Shown: piece by piece, positions 10,621 to 22,114 of the stretch
How positions within the stretch are numbered: the stretch's first letter is position 1
Layout of the letters: every line of letters starts with the position of its first letter
Assembly (NCBI GenBank): GCA_002077065.1
Contig: NAJO01000016.1
Coordinates: 496,001-560,000, forward strand
Direction: 5' to 3'
Source of the DNA: Cryoendolithus antarcticus
Taxonomy: Eukaryota > Ascomycota > Dothideomycetes > Cladosporiales > Cladosporiaceae
Length of the DNA: 64,000 bases
Program-made: the position numbers and the translations under genes
Notes under the pieces: generated by a model
What the model saw: the letters and a program-made list of their open reading frames with translations, nothing else
Databases searched by the model: none
Told to the model about the DNA's origin: nothing

Positions 10621-11993
10621 GGACTATCATTTTGGTTCTTGATTATGAAGTTTTAGTCTCGACGGTATGCTATATGAGTGAGGAGAAAGCGAAGCAGAGG
10701 GAGAGGGAAGGAGGGTGAGAGTAGGGGGGTGGACCGGAAGCGTCGGGAGCGGCGGAACGACATAGCTCATGGGCCGACGACGGGAAGGACGAGAAGCCGA
10801 TAGCAACGAGCTACCTCACGGCAGGCCTTCCTTCTCATGAGTACTATCAGGCTGCTTCGCTGTGACCACATACCAATACTTGCAGGATCATCAACATCGC
10901 AGTATTGCTATGCTGTTTTAGAGCCTTTGCAGCCCGTCACCCCTGTCATAGTTCGGCTGCATGGAAGATCGCTGGGTATCTTGGGCTGAGTCTAGGAATC
11001 CTCCATGCTAGAGGTAGTAGCAATTCCAGTATGCATAATGGGCATTCCTATACCACTGCTCTGTACGCATCGAAGATCACGGCGGTCTTGTGCTCTAGCA
11101 GCCTGGGGCGCGCACCATGCGACAAAATACCTTCTGTGTGCAGGACATCCACGCTTGTCACCTTAAGAGTACTTACGACTTTGTACCTACAGGCTAGACT
11201 CGGAAATGAGGAGCATTGCTATCATCCACGACCCCGGCCGAGAGCAGGTACGACGGTCTCATGTGGCTGGCTATTGGCTCGCTACTAAGGTTATGTGCTA
11301 CTCTAATTATATACTTATCTGTAGCGCAAGCTTAGCGGTCTTAATGCCCTGGCCGCGTGGACGTGCAGGTGAGACATGCTGTCATGTATTGACGTTCTCC
11401 TGCAATAGATGTCGAAGACCATACATGATTGGACGCGCGGTCAGTCCCCACTCTGTGAGCGCACATCTACGGCCGCGTTGGACGAAACAAATCTCCTTCT
11501 GGGGTAGCGTGGACTTGAAGCGTCGACAACCAGCATACTAGACTGGCCCCGAGGCATACACTTCTGGAATTGAGGTATGAGGTAGTCAGTATTTATCTCC
11601 CGACTCTGACGGACACTCAAATCTTGACAGGCTATCATGAAAATCGTTCCTCATGATGGCAAGACTGGTTCACACCGTGATCGCAACCGGTAAGTTAGTG
11701 CCGAGGGCTGCACGTACATTTTGTCCGCTCGAGCGCAACATCCAGCCTGAAGGCTAGCCCGAGACCAACGTCTCACAGGTACACCGAGAGATTGACAGCC
11801 CCCTCAAGCTTTGCGCGGAGTAAACTCAAATAACCCGTTATGATTCGAGGTAGCCATGTACCCATAAGCCGCCAGTCCGCGGCATGGTACTTGTAGGTGT
11901 CTCCTGCCGTCGACTTCCTTCCGTCTGCACCGTCCAATCCTAAGATCCCTTTTCTCGTTCTTGTTCTCACATTCGCTACTCTAATCAGCAATC
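10621..11993. other. 1.4-kb intergenic region, no gene recognised
   Basis: Several short open frames exist on both strands, but none has domain content, splice structure or matching neighbours. Short T-runs just after the tRNA could serve as a Pol III terminator. The last few hundred bases are the likely promoter of the secreted globin-like gene. Confidence 0.5.
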
Positions 11994-13275
11994 ATGAAGA
12001 CCTCTTCCATCGCATACAGCCTCGTAGCTGCGACGCTTGCCTCTGCTCAGCGCCCGACAAACACGAGCATCTGCGACTACTACACTACCGCGCTGCTCAA
12101 GGATAACAATGCGGCGAACCAGCAGACCCTGCTGACGCTTCTCGTCAACACTGCTGTCATCGGCAACTACACGCAGCCGAACGTTGGTATCGCTGTCCCT
12201 GGTATCCTTGCGAACGGCACTGGCGACTTCCAGGGTGTGAGCCTGATTCAGTACTTCGATGGCATGCTGCTTTCGACCAACGATAATGGCATGCCCGCCT
12301 CTGTCAACTTCCTGGATGGCGGTGGGGCGGCCCCACTGATGATGAACATGCCGGCCAACAACACCAGCTCTGCTCAATAGTGAGTATCCAGTCGTGGAGG
12401 GTTCGTACGCTTTGTGATCGTACTGACCTGATCGTGAAGCACCCTTCTCACCCACCTTTACGAGTATTTTGCGTACTTGACCGGCTGCACCATCTACGGC
12501 AACACTGTCCATCCGTACGACGGAGACACCAACATGTACGAAGGTAAGTCGTCGAGCGCACACTGGCAGTGCTGAGAGATGGCTGCTGACAACTGTCGTT
12601 AGTGCACAAGTACATGAACATCGATGAGAATGAATTCAAGTACTTCATCACTCAGGTCGGCCTTTCTGCTGCCTCTTTCGGCGTCGCCGCTGCCGACGTC
12701 AATGCCATTGGCATGGCACTCAACAATGCCTTTGGCTACAAATGCTCTGCTCCGGCCTCCATCCCAGCATCTGCTGCGCCAGCGCCCCAGGCAATCTGCA
12801 TCGCTGTAAGTTTACATCCTCCTAAAGAAACGTAACCAAACCTAATCCTTCAACGCAGGACGACTGCCCACTTGCGCCCAATGCCACGTGCAGCGACTAC
12901 GCTCCAGCTATGGAGCCAGCCACTGCCACGATGATCAGCACTATGACTGCTACAATGGCTCCGGTCATGAACGGCACTACGTACGGCAACATGACATCTA
13001 CACCGCGTCCGACCATGAGCGGCACCATGGTACCTTATCCAGGTCCGATCGTGAATGGCACCATGTCCGGCAGCATGATGTCAGCTCCGGCTCCGGTCAT
13101 GACTGGTACCATGGCGCCACCTCCAGCTCCGATCATGACCGGACCCATGATGGGCAATGCTTCCATGACTGCTTCCAGCACTCCGGCATCGTACACGGGC
13201 GCTGCAGGCTCCGTCTCGCCTGCGATCTTTGCTGTCGGCGCGATTGCTGCTGGTGTGTTTGCCGCCGTGTTGTAG
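11994..13275 (+). CDS. Secreted GPI-anchored protein with truncated-haemoglobin-like domain
   Basis: Four exons (11994-12379, 12440-12543, 12603-12805, 12859-13275) encode about 369 residues. The introns are 53-60 nt and every junction keeps frame. Order of parts: a signal peptide (residues 1 to about 19, ending A-S-A-Q); a helical domain at about 25-200 that resembles bacterial-type truncated haemoglobins (H-L-Y-E-Y-F helix, then G-N/Y-D-G, then M-Y-E-V-H-K-Y-M-N-I with His165 in the proximal-histidine position, then an F-x-x-F-I helix and G-V-A-A-A-D-V); a Cys-containing linker; a Met/Thr/Pro-rich stalk of repeated P-x-M-x-G-T-M units (about 245-345); and a hydrophobic C-terminal tail typical of a GPI signal. 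A role in binding haem or a gas at the cell surface is inference only. N-glycosylation sequons are frequent. Confidence 0.82.
12960..13175 (+). repeat. Degenerate Met-rich coding repeat
   Basis: Imperfect repeats of about 30-70 bp encode units of the form (A/P)-P-(V/I)-M-(T/N)-G-T-M, giving at least five copies in the stalk of the GPI-anchored globin-like protein. Confidence 0.7.
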
Positions 13276-13574
13276 AAGCAACGGAGGGAATTCGCGTATG
13301 GATGGTGTGATGTGTTAGTTTCGTATGGGTGGTGTCTGGTCAGCATTGTTGTATTGTCCCAACGGACTCGAGTGGATCGGCTATTGACTGTGTATATACC
13401 AAGCTAAGGAGGGATTCCCGTCAAGTATCGCATTGATGCTGGTGTCTCGGTTTCTAGTCAACACGTTTATTTGTGCACTCAGATGATGGCAGCCTATGAC
13501 CCAGCCGGCCTCTATATCCGACTTCACCCCTTGACCGATGCCCTTCACTTGCTGCCACCAAGTATGCCAACTGT

Positions 13575-14549
13575 CTAGGCAAGAGATGCTGCGCCAATGA
13601 AATCGAACCCAAATAGCGTCGCCGATGTCTGAAACCCTGACTGGACATCGCCAACCAACACGCGCCGCGCAGCCTCGATAGATGCCATAGCAATCAGAGT
13701 GTATCCATTCAGTAGTCGAACCGCGGCGCGCGAGACTTTTCCGTCTACTGTTGTGACGACAATTGCGGCGTCATACTGGTTTGCAGCTCTCTCCCTGGCG
13801 GTTGGGCCATCTGGCAGAGCGCTCAGATCTCCAGTTGGGAAGGCATCTCCCGAGGCATTTGCGAACGTTCTGATATTCTGGACACCGAAGAACTTGTGGA
13901 TGGTGACTATGTCAGGTAGCGTGACGGGCACGCATGTCACCGGTCCTCGACCGTCGGCGAAGTCAAATGTCGTAGTGTTGGCAGCATCTTGGGCGACCAG
14001 CTTTCCACCGTGTCTTTGCAGATACGCAGCAGAGATGCCTTCACTGGCAGTGATCGCGGATCCACGAGACATTGAACCGGAGACGTGCGGAGCAAGATCG
14101 ACACTCTGTACGTTGTCGATGTGCTCGAGGCTGCGGCCCACCAGGCATCCGAATGTGGCAACACTTCCGCCGCATCCGGGTAGTAACATCACATTCGCGT
14201 CCTTGGCGCTGAGGTCATGTTGCTCCGCAAGCACGTAGGTACTCAATTCCACGGACGTGTCGAGATAGTGAGTTCCCGTTCGTATGCATGCCTCGATCAG
14301 AGGCTCTGCTGTGCGAGAGAAAGGGCCAGCACAATTCATCAGGACCGTGATCCCTTGCAAGCTTAAGTCGATGAGGCCAGGATCATCGAGACCGAACACG
14401 CGATACGGGGTCCTCAGGACAGCGGCAGTTGACTGGAGTGAGTCTCGTGTTCTCCCACCCAGCACGAAGTCCATCCCAGTAGAAAGAGCCCGCTCACTCA
14501 ATAGCTTGCCCGTGTAGCCATTGGCCCCATAGATCATGACTTTACCCAT
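13575..14549 (-). CDS. Saccharopine dehydrogenase-like NAD(P)-binding oxidoreductase
   Basis: A single exon encodes 324 residues. The N-terminus carries the Rossmann motif G-A-N-G-Y-T-G (residues 8-14), followed by G-G-R-T at the end of the second strand. A central N-C-A-G-P-F motif and a later P-G-C-G-G segment are typical of the saccharopine dehydrogenase / trans-acting enoyl reductase-like superfamily. It is about 100 residues shorter than the lysine-pathway enzymes, so it is probably a soluble oxidoreductase of unknown substrate rather than saccharopine dehydrogenase itself. The ATG at 14549 starts directly at the Rossmann fold. Confidence 0.85.
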   Translation of the reverse strand: MGKVMIYGANGYTGKLLSERALSTGMDFVLGGRTRDSLQSTAAVLRTPYRVFGLDDPGLIDLSLQGITVLMNCAGPFSRTAEPLIEACIRTGTHYLDTSVELSTYVLAEQHDLSAKDANVMLLPGCGGSVATFGCLVGRSLEHIDNVQSVDLAPHVSGSMSRGSAITASEGISAAYLQRHGGKLVAQDAANTTTFDFADGRGPVTCVPVTLPDIVTIHKFFGVQNIRTFANASGDAFPTGDLSALPDGPTARERAANQYDAAIVVTTVDGKVSRAAVRLLNGYTLIAMASIEAARRVLVGDVQSGFQTSATLFGFDFIGAASLA

Positions 14550-15546
14550 CTTGAACGCTCGAGCGATACCAGATATGCTCTAGTGTTCGAGGCATTGGAG
14601 GGAGGTGACTTACGTTGCTCATATACGATTTTCGCCATCATCTCGACAAGAGTCTATCTTGCTGCAGAGCCTTCATGGCATCGCGTCACCATGCTTACGG
14701 GCAAGGGTTCCAAACATGAAGCCGTGTCCTTCGTGCGAAGATAGATCTGTCGGAAAGCTGATGAATCGTCCGTTACATGATCACTGCCAAGAGTGCCAGA
14801 TGGAGTTGGACGGGAATTTGACTCCAGACAAGAGGATGCAGGGCTCCCGTCTGCAAGTGGTGTGATGTTGCTCGTGTCATTGCGTGGGAAGGATCTGCGA
14901 CTCTGAATACGGCGGTATGTCTTAGAGGAAGCACCGAAAGACGTAGAATGCGCAACCGACCCGCAAACGCAATCCGGCGTCTGCACCCAGGCCACCCACA
15001 ATGATCCTGTACCAAAGGCTCCTGGACTGAAGTCATTGGTGAGGCATACGTGCCGTGCTCGTAGTGTTGACGAGATCTCGGTTGAAAATATGAAGCCACC
15101 GGAAATGAGAATGGAAGAGTCGGTAACAGGCATTGGTGCCTTCCGGGCGCCGTAGCAGCCACCCTACGCAGCGCACTGGATCGGGCACATAACATCAGCG
15201 CAACCTTCCCAGTCTAAGTCGCGGTCGCTACACGACTTGTGGCACCACATACACACGACCTTACCTCTCCGACTACGTACGCCTTTGGGTGAAGTGAGAT
15301 GGATACGCTACGCTTCAACCGACTGGCAATACCCCTGTCAATGTGGTGAGAGCTACATGCGTAGCAGTAAGACATGTCAAGAAACCTCCTCCATCCATTG
15401 CGATTGCTAATTGCCGCTGACAATTACTGAGCGGTCGAGAAGAAGACCAGGTTAGCATGGTATAAAGCGATCGAGATCTGTATTTTGAATTCGCTCTCTA
15501 TCACAAACTTGAGACTCTTGATCGCAGACAGCATTGTTGCTTCATC
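14550..15546. other. 1.0-kb intergenic region, no gene recognised
   Basis: This is the divergent promoter region between the saccharopine-dehydrogenase-like and NmrA-like genes. Short open frames on both strands show no recognisable content. Confidence 0.5.
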
Positions 15547-16473
15547 ATGCTTATCTTAATCGCTGGAATCACTGGAAGCCTTGGGCTACGGCTGGCGCAG
15601 GTTGCTCTCGAAAGGGGCGTGTCAGTCCGAGGTCTAGGTCGAAACCCCAGGAAGCTCAATACCGAACTGTCTGCACGCCTTGAATCATTCGTTGAGAGCG
15701 AGTCCTATTACGACATCATCGCGCTCGAGAAAGCTTTACAGTCAGTCGATGCAGTCATCGCCGCCTATGCGCCACATCCCGTGATGGATCTGGATGCCCA
15801 GCTGCTCCTCGCACGTGCTACCGAACGAGCTGGAATCAAAGTCTACATCGCTTCTGCGTGGAGTCGCGACTGGACCAATCTAAAGTATGGCGACTTCGAG
15901 CATTACAACAATCACATCGCATTCGAACATCAGATTGCGACGACAAGTCCCTTACGTCCAGTCTACATATTCAGTGGACTGTTCGCAGATCTCCTGTACA
16001 CGCCCTACGGCCCAGGAGCATTCAGTAAGGGCAGTCAGAGGTCAGAGATGTGCTACTATGGAGATGGGGACAGCAACAAGTGGCCCTGGAGTACTCAGGA
16101 CGATGTCGCCGAGTGGACGATCGACATTCTGTTATATGCGCCCGGTGTTCTTGCTGGCGACGGCGGCTACTTCAAGATTCGCTCAGGCGTCACCACCATT
16201 ACCGAGCTTGCGACAACATATGAGAAAGTCTTACAAACCAGTATCGATGTTACTCGCAAAGGCACCCTACGCGACCTCGAAGAGAGACTAGCTGGACTGC
16301 GTAAGGTAAAGGGGAGAGCGGGCTACTTTGAGTACATGGGTGAGGCAGCGGCCGTGGTAGCAAGTAAGGGTCTGTGGGAGAACACAGATGTCACCGTACT
16401 GGATCAGTTCAGACATTCTACTTCGTTGGAGGAGTATCTAAGTGGAGAGAAAATTGCCGGTCGAATGGCATAA
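15547..16473 (+). CDS. NmrA-like / isoflavone-reductase-like NAD(P)-binding protein
   Basis: A single exon encodes 308 residues. It opens with I-A-G-I-T-G-S-L-G, the glycine-rich NAD(P) loop, followed by a Rossmann pattern (G-L-G-R-N-P-R-K-L at the second strand). The middle S-A-W-S-R-D-W segment occupies the place where isoflavone-reductase-like fungal proteins have S-E-W/F-G-x-D. No Tyr-x-x-x-Lys short-chain dehydrogenase catalytic pair is obvious. It could be either a reductase or an NmrA-type redox-sensing regulator; the sequence does not decide. The neighbouring 13.6-14.5 kb gene is another Rossmann enzyme on the opposite strand. Confidence 0.85.
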   Translation: MLILIAGITGSLGLRLAQVALERGVSVRGLGRNPRKLNTELSARLESFVESESYYDIIALEKALQSVDAVIAAYAPHPVMDLDAQLLLARATERAGIKVYIASAWSRDWTNLKYGDFEHYNNHIAFEHQIATTSPLRPVYIFSGLFADLLYTPYGPGAFSKGSQRSEMCYYGDGDSNKWPWSTQDDVAEWTIDILLYAPGVLAGDGGYFKIRSGVTTITELATTYEKVLQTSIDVTRKGTLRDLEERLAGLRKVKGRAGYFEYMGEAAAVVASKGLWENTDVTVLDQFRHSTSLEEYLSGEKIAGRMA

Positions 16474-17208
16474 GTGTGACTGATGCGGGGCAGCAACTTG
16501 CAGCACTTTTGTTACGATACATATACTGACACCATAAACTATTCGCAACACATGCAATTTTATGGGCCACATCACAACACCACCGCGCAGCACGGCACGA
16601 GTTTATGTCGCAACCACACTACACTATCACTTCACTGTCATGCTTCATTGTCCGGCATGCTCGGTTTCCCGCAGAAATCTTTGGAAGCTCATTGATGGCG
16701 AATGTTTGGGGAGGAGATGAAAGAATTGGTGGAACCATCACGAACCACCTTTCGGATTCTGTGCGGCTCGCACGATCGTCAGAACCTTTCGCATTCAATC
16801 CTTTGGAACGCAATGGATACTTCGTCACTTCGATACTCCATCGTCTATGATGTTTCTCCCTCTACCTGTACTACCGTGTGCTACACAACACCCGTCTCAA
16901 GAGCGAAGCGGAGCCTCTCGATTAGCCCGCCCAAATCTGGTGCAGAGAAATGCTGACAATGCTTAGTGGAGCGTGTCGCACATAGCAGAGCCAAGCCGTG
17001 CTAGCCCAGTTCGGGGTAACAGCACCCTTGTAAAGCACCCTCGTCTCACCACCGTTGCGACGCTTCCCGACGATAGCAGGTATTTCAGTTGAGGAAGAGA
17101 TACTGCCTGCCATGGTTGCGTGGCGAAGGTTCTGCACACAGCACGCCGCCACGAGATTCAGGCTTACAACAGCTTCTGCCATGAACCATCACTCAAGACT
17201 TCTTCACA
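16474..17208. other. Intergenic region, no gene recognised
   Basis: No supported coding frame was found; it is the likely promoter of the transcription factor gene that follows. Confidence 0.5.
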
Positions 17209-18815
17209 ATGACGGAAACATCAGCGCAAAGAGCATTCAAATTCATCGTAGTGAATGGCCCCAACACTGCTGAAGATCCTGGCGTTCGCACGGCTATTCG
17301 AAAGCAGGCTGCGAGGGATGTTGTTGCAGCGCGCAAGAAGGTTGGTAATCGCAATCGTGTTAACGTAGGACAGTACCCTGAATTCGACGCATTGGGTGTA
17401 TTGCAAGGGTTGGGCAAAGGGAGAAACCTTGGTAGCATAGAATCGGCCGGTCTAGACACAGGGCCCAGCACAGAAGCCACCCAAGCGATAGTCTGGAAAA
17501 GGCTAGGACAGTTTGATCGTGTCTCCCAGCCATCGGTCCGTACACAGCCACTTCGTGTGCTGCCTTCGCCCCTTGCGGTCAATCCAACAAGCGGCTACGA
17601 AGCCTTGCAGGCCAAGTACAGCTTCGATATCTCGGACCTCAGTAACTTGACAACGTTCTCCATCAGCCGGAGTACCATAGCGGCAATCACAAGGGACTCT
17701 GACCTGCTGTATACCCTCCCCGGCAAACAGAATGCGTCATACTTGAGTCTTGTGCCCGCCCGGCAGGGCCATAAGCCATACCTGGATGCTGTCGTTGAAT
17801 GTGTGATCGCTAAGGCACGTAGCGCCTTCAGTCCTCCAAATGCTGGGTTCGCAATGAGAGTCATGAAGTTGCATACGAGAGCTCTGCGTGCCATTCAACA
17901 AGCCGTCGGTGACGAGAAAGCGTCTCGGGACGCTGACCTCCTTTGTGCAGTGCAGATGCTCAGCCTATACGAGGTAAGCTAGATCTATGTATCCATGTCA
18001 CGCACCACCATATTGACAAGCTGTCGCTGCAGATCTTCCTGTCGGGAAACCCGTCAGGTTTCATACATCACGTCAACGGCTCGGCGAACCTCATGAGACA
18101 CCGCTCACCATCGAGCTTCACAACACCATACGAGCAGATGCTGTTCCTCGCTCATATCGGCCTTGCCCACTTCGAAGCCTTCTACAAGGGGGAGGAATGC
18201 TATCTCACCCAACCGGAGTGGATAAGTCTTTACGAGTCACTCGCCGAAGAGACGTCAGATCTTACCGACAGAAGCCCAGAAGTCATTCGCATGCGCATAG
18301 CCCTTCTGCATTCAACAGGCATGATCGCAGCCACGAGCAGAGCACTGAGTAGCGAAGGTCAGGGTGACCCTGACATGTTGCTGGCTTTGGAGCTCAAGAC
18401 TCGCGAGCTTCATCAGGACGTCCTCGACTGCATCGAAGAATACAAAGATCGCCTTCTGCGGACGACTCTCTCTGGTCTACCCGAGAAACAATCCGCCACC
18501 GGGCGAGAAGCTCTTGGGTCGGCCCTTGAATGTCTCGGCCTCTATAAACGCATGCTAGCCGCACTCAGCGAGCCCAATCGACTTGTCCTAGAAGTGGAAT
18601 GCCAAGCGGTAGCACTTACCATGCTCCAATTGTCAGAACAGCCTCTCGGCAGGCAATCTTGGATACACACTAGGATTGAGCACGGCGTTGCGCTGACCAT
18701 ACAAGGTACACGGAAGTCTTGGGAAGAGGATCTTTGTGATCGAAGCTGGGCAGAGCGAAGGCTGGCTTCGCGTAAGAGATGGAAATCTTTCTGTGGTTAT
18801 CTCATGCAAGGGTGA
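17209..18815 (+). CDS. Fungal-specific transcription factor domain protein without zinc cluster
   Basis: Exons 17209-17973 and 18033-18815 are joined across a 59-nt phase-0 intron and give 515 residues. The N-terminus (F-K-F-I-V-V-N-G-P, then a basic R-K-Q-A-A-R-D-V-x-x-A-R-K-K segment) is typical of a widespread fungal family that keeps the regulatory region of Zn2Cys6 factors but has no N-terminal Cys6 cluster. The middle (L-L-C-A-V-Q-M-L-S-L-Y-E, then I-F-L-S-G... spanning the splice) corresponds to the fungal transcription factor regulatory domain, with an H-V-N-G-S-A-N-L-M segment characteristic of it. DNA binding is therefore not shown; the basic segment may serve nuclear import. It could act through a partner. 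Confidence 0.8.
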
Positions 18816-20598
18816 GGCTTCTATATGCTGTCGGTGGAAATTCGGAACAGCCTGGGTATGCAGCTCGGGGAGATCAACAGCGACTAAGCTCGTTATAGAT
18901 CTCAAAGCTTGATCAAGTGCTTGCAGCTAATGGTTGAATTCCGTAAAGGGGGTTCGAGAGTGCGCGTTGATCTGCACTGTCAGTGTGTAGATTCGGATGG
19001 GAGAAGACTCGGCCGAGATGGTAATGCGTGAGAACCAGATCGCACCGGCATCACCATTGCTGCGCCATCACTTGAAGCGATCACTCGCTGAGAATGTGCG
19101 ATCAGACTGCTCTGCTACTATCCAGCAATGTCATGTGCGTACAAGTCCAGCGCCATGTGATCGGCGATACACATGAAGCTGTAATGGAGCCATGAACACG
19201 TCAATGGGTGCTCGCGAGGCAGCGTCTGACATTGCGTATGGGAGTGCTTTGTAGATTCCTTGTTGACGGCGCTCGACGCCCATTTCTACTCCTCTTCGTT
19301 GGCGTATAGTCTACTGCGCTTCCATCAGAAGGACTGACACCAGTGGCCCCGACCGCGATACCGCCGGTGAGATGTCTCACATATCCTAGAGCCCTACAGG
19401 ACACTATTACATCTTGAGTCTCAACCTAGAGCAACAGATATAGCGTAGAAGATGCATGGGCTGCATAGCTACAGCCAATTCGAAAGCACTTTTGTCAATA
19501 CTATTGAGGCAGGAGAGCAAATGCACCTTCGGCTCCGACTTGCCCAATATGACTACAATATGAGTTGATCGACGAACCACGGACCACTGCCGTCTCTTCT
19601 ACGACTTTGATCGCCGTATAGCTTGGCTACCTTATCTGCAGCCGTATTGCGCGAACAGTGAGAAGGTTTGTTCGCCATACCTCACGCATATGGTACCACG
19701 GGTTAGATACGGGCAGGGCGGATCTCCCGAGGCACCGAGCATACCCCGCGCATGATTATCTGGAACGACGAGGGACTCATACTGGTTCAAAACTCACTGA
19801 CGCTGTTCGTACTTTTGATTGGGCGACAAGCAGATCATGTTTGCCAAGACTGACTATCAAGACTTCACTATACCTCTTGGCCGTTGTCTCAACGTCCAAC
19901 CACCACTTCATCTTTTCCCTCCGACTGGACAAGATTGCGACTACACACCTCTACGCATCACGGACGCACCACTGCGTTCTTGGCAGCCTTGACTCCTGCG
20001 AGATGCAGAACCCATCTGCACGCCAAGCGACGCGCACCTGCAGTCTTGGAGGAAGTAGACCAGATGACAGATAAGGTCTGAAATGAAGTCGACGGTGCCA
20101 AGAGCAAAAATCAGGCAAGCAATCATCCCCGGTGTTACACGCCTTGTATTAGACTTCACTCTATGGCCTAGTCACCAGGTAAGAAATGCGCTCCACCTCG
20201 GGCTTGATACCGTGGGCAGCGCTCATTGCCCGCGGTGAAACTCGCCCGGTGAGGCTCGTACACGGATTGGAGGCAGGGTCAAGGTGGCCGCAGCTCCGTA
20301 GTCGTCGACATGGGCTGGCGTAGTATTGCGAGTGGCGGTAGAACCTCTTGGGTGCAGTACCCCTGCTTCGAGAAGACAATAGACCGAAGGTGATGGCCTG
20401 CAACCCCTTTACCCACTACAGAGGTAACATCAGCGTCGCCACCTGGGCTCAGTTGACCTGGGTGCTGGGAACGATCAGTATCTGGGCATATAAGAATGAG
20501 GTGAGCACGCCCGTGGAAGTCAATACTCCCAAAGCACCCGGCTTCCACAGAATCCAATTCTAGAAGTCCTGTCTGCACCTCCACATCAATTATCAATC
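18816..20598. other. 1.8-kb intergenic region, no gene recognised
   Basis: Short frames only, none with recognisable content. The end presumably contains the promoter of the subtilisin locus. Confidence 0.5.
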
Positions 20599-21856
20599 AT
20601 GCCTTCCTTGTCCACGCTGCTCTGTGTCGTCCCAGCTCTCCTCCAGGCGGTCTCAGCTGTTCTCCACATCAATCGCCGCCAGACCGAGGAAACGATCCCG
20701 ATCAAATGAATCGTGCGTATCGAGGATTACGAATCGCTTGACTCTGTCCTCACTACAGTGCTTGAGGAGGCAGGTGTGGAGGCTATCATCAACTACAGCG
20801 TCGGCAATGTCAAGGGATTCAACTTCGAGGGTGATGATGCCGTTCTCGAGACGCTCCAGCAGATGGGCGCCATCAAGTCTGTCGAGCCCGACACTCGCAT
20901 GTACTCGAGTGTTCCCATGGGCGATATCTCAGCCCGTGCGTTGGTCTCTCAATCAAACGCTCCTTGGGGACTTGGTCGCATTTCTCGCAAGACTCGTGGT
21001 TCGACGACGTACACGTACGACCCCTCTGCTGGCGCGGGCACCTACATCTATGTTATCGACACCGGTGTGAACTCAGGACACACCGATTTCACTGGCCGTG
21101 TCACTCTCGGAGCCAGCTTCATCTCGGGATCGAATGGCGAGGACGACCAAGGCCACGGAACGCACTGCGCTGGTAGTGCTGCGGGGAGCAGATACGGCGT
21201 TATAAGCTTGCCTCTTCTTGTAGACCCTCATCTGATCCCATGCTGATACATCCTGTAAACAGGCCAAGAAAGCGAACATCATTGCCGTCAAAGTCCTTGA
21301 CTCCTCCGGCTCAGGCTCCAACTCCGGTGTCCTGCGTGGCATTGACTGGGCAGTCCAAGACGCCTAAGACGTGAGCCACATCAGCAGGGCCGTCCTCTCG
21401 ATGTCACTTGGCGGATCCTTCTCGCAAGTGACGAACGATGCAATTGCCGCCGCGACCAATGCTGGTGCCTTCGTCGCCGTGGCTGCAGGTAACGACAACG
21501 CAGATGCCTCTCGCTACTCGCCAGCCTCCGCTCCCTCAGCGTGCACAGTCGGCGCGACCACGAACGCGCATGCTCGTGCGAGCTCCTCAAACCACAGCAG
21601 CCTGGTCGACATCTTCGCGCCGGGGTCAAACATCCTTTCCGCTTGGATCGGATCTTCAACCGCGTCAAACAACATCAGTGGTACGAGCATAGCAACACCG
21701 CACATCGCAGGTCTAGCCGCATACCTGCTCGGCTTGGAGGGGGGCAGCACGGCTGGCTTGTGCAGTAGGATTCGATCGCTCGCTCAGTCAGGCATCCTTA
21801 CGGGCGTGGGCTCGGGCAGCCCGAACTTGCTGGCGTACAACGGTAACGGGCTGTAA
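20599..21856 (+). pseudogene. Subtilisin-like serine protease (S8) with in-frame stops
   Basis: This is a secreted proteinase-K-type alkaline protease locus. From the ATG at 20599 the frame gives a signal peptide, an I9-type propeptide and the S8 catalytic domain, about 398 codons, which is full length. The catalytic motifs are all present: Asp in V-I-D-T-G, His in H-G-T-H-C-A-G and Ser in G-T-S-I-A-T-P-H. The frame is interrupted by TGA at 20707-20709 (codon 37, between signal and propeptide) and by TAA at 21365-21367 in the catalytic domain. The single intron ends at 21262; its donor is GTTATA at 21199, or a lost GTAAGC reading ATAAGC at 21202. No indels were found, so decay appears recent. 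The second stop fits a CAA to TAA change. Alternatives are readthrough or a sequencing error. Confidence 0.82.
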
Positions 21857-22114
21857 TTGTAGATAGTCTCTCCGCTAGACGGGTACGCGATAAACATACG
21901 GTACAGAGCTAGCCGTTCCGCCGAGTTCTCATGCAGTCATCTTCCAAAGCCTCTGTCGTACAGCACGGCGCTCGTGCCTCCTCAGCATCTCTCCGTTGCC
22001 TAATGATCAGTTCGAAAGTGAAAGTTGTAGAAGTGTACCAGAGCGAGTGGGCAGTGGTAGTGCAGTCGGCTGGGACTTGAACACACGCGACGCGGCTCAC
22101 GAGCAACGCCAAGC

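Noticed and set aside
12910..13310. Alternative frame with His/Asp/Arg-rich repeats over the Met-rich stalk
   Set aside because: It is a frame shadow of the repetitive stalk; only the Met-rich frame joins in phase to the upstream exons and ends in a GPI-type tail.
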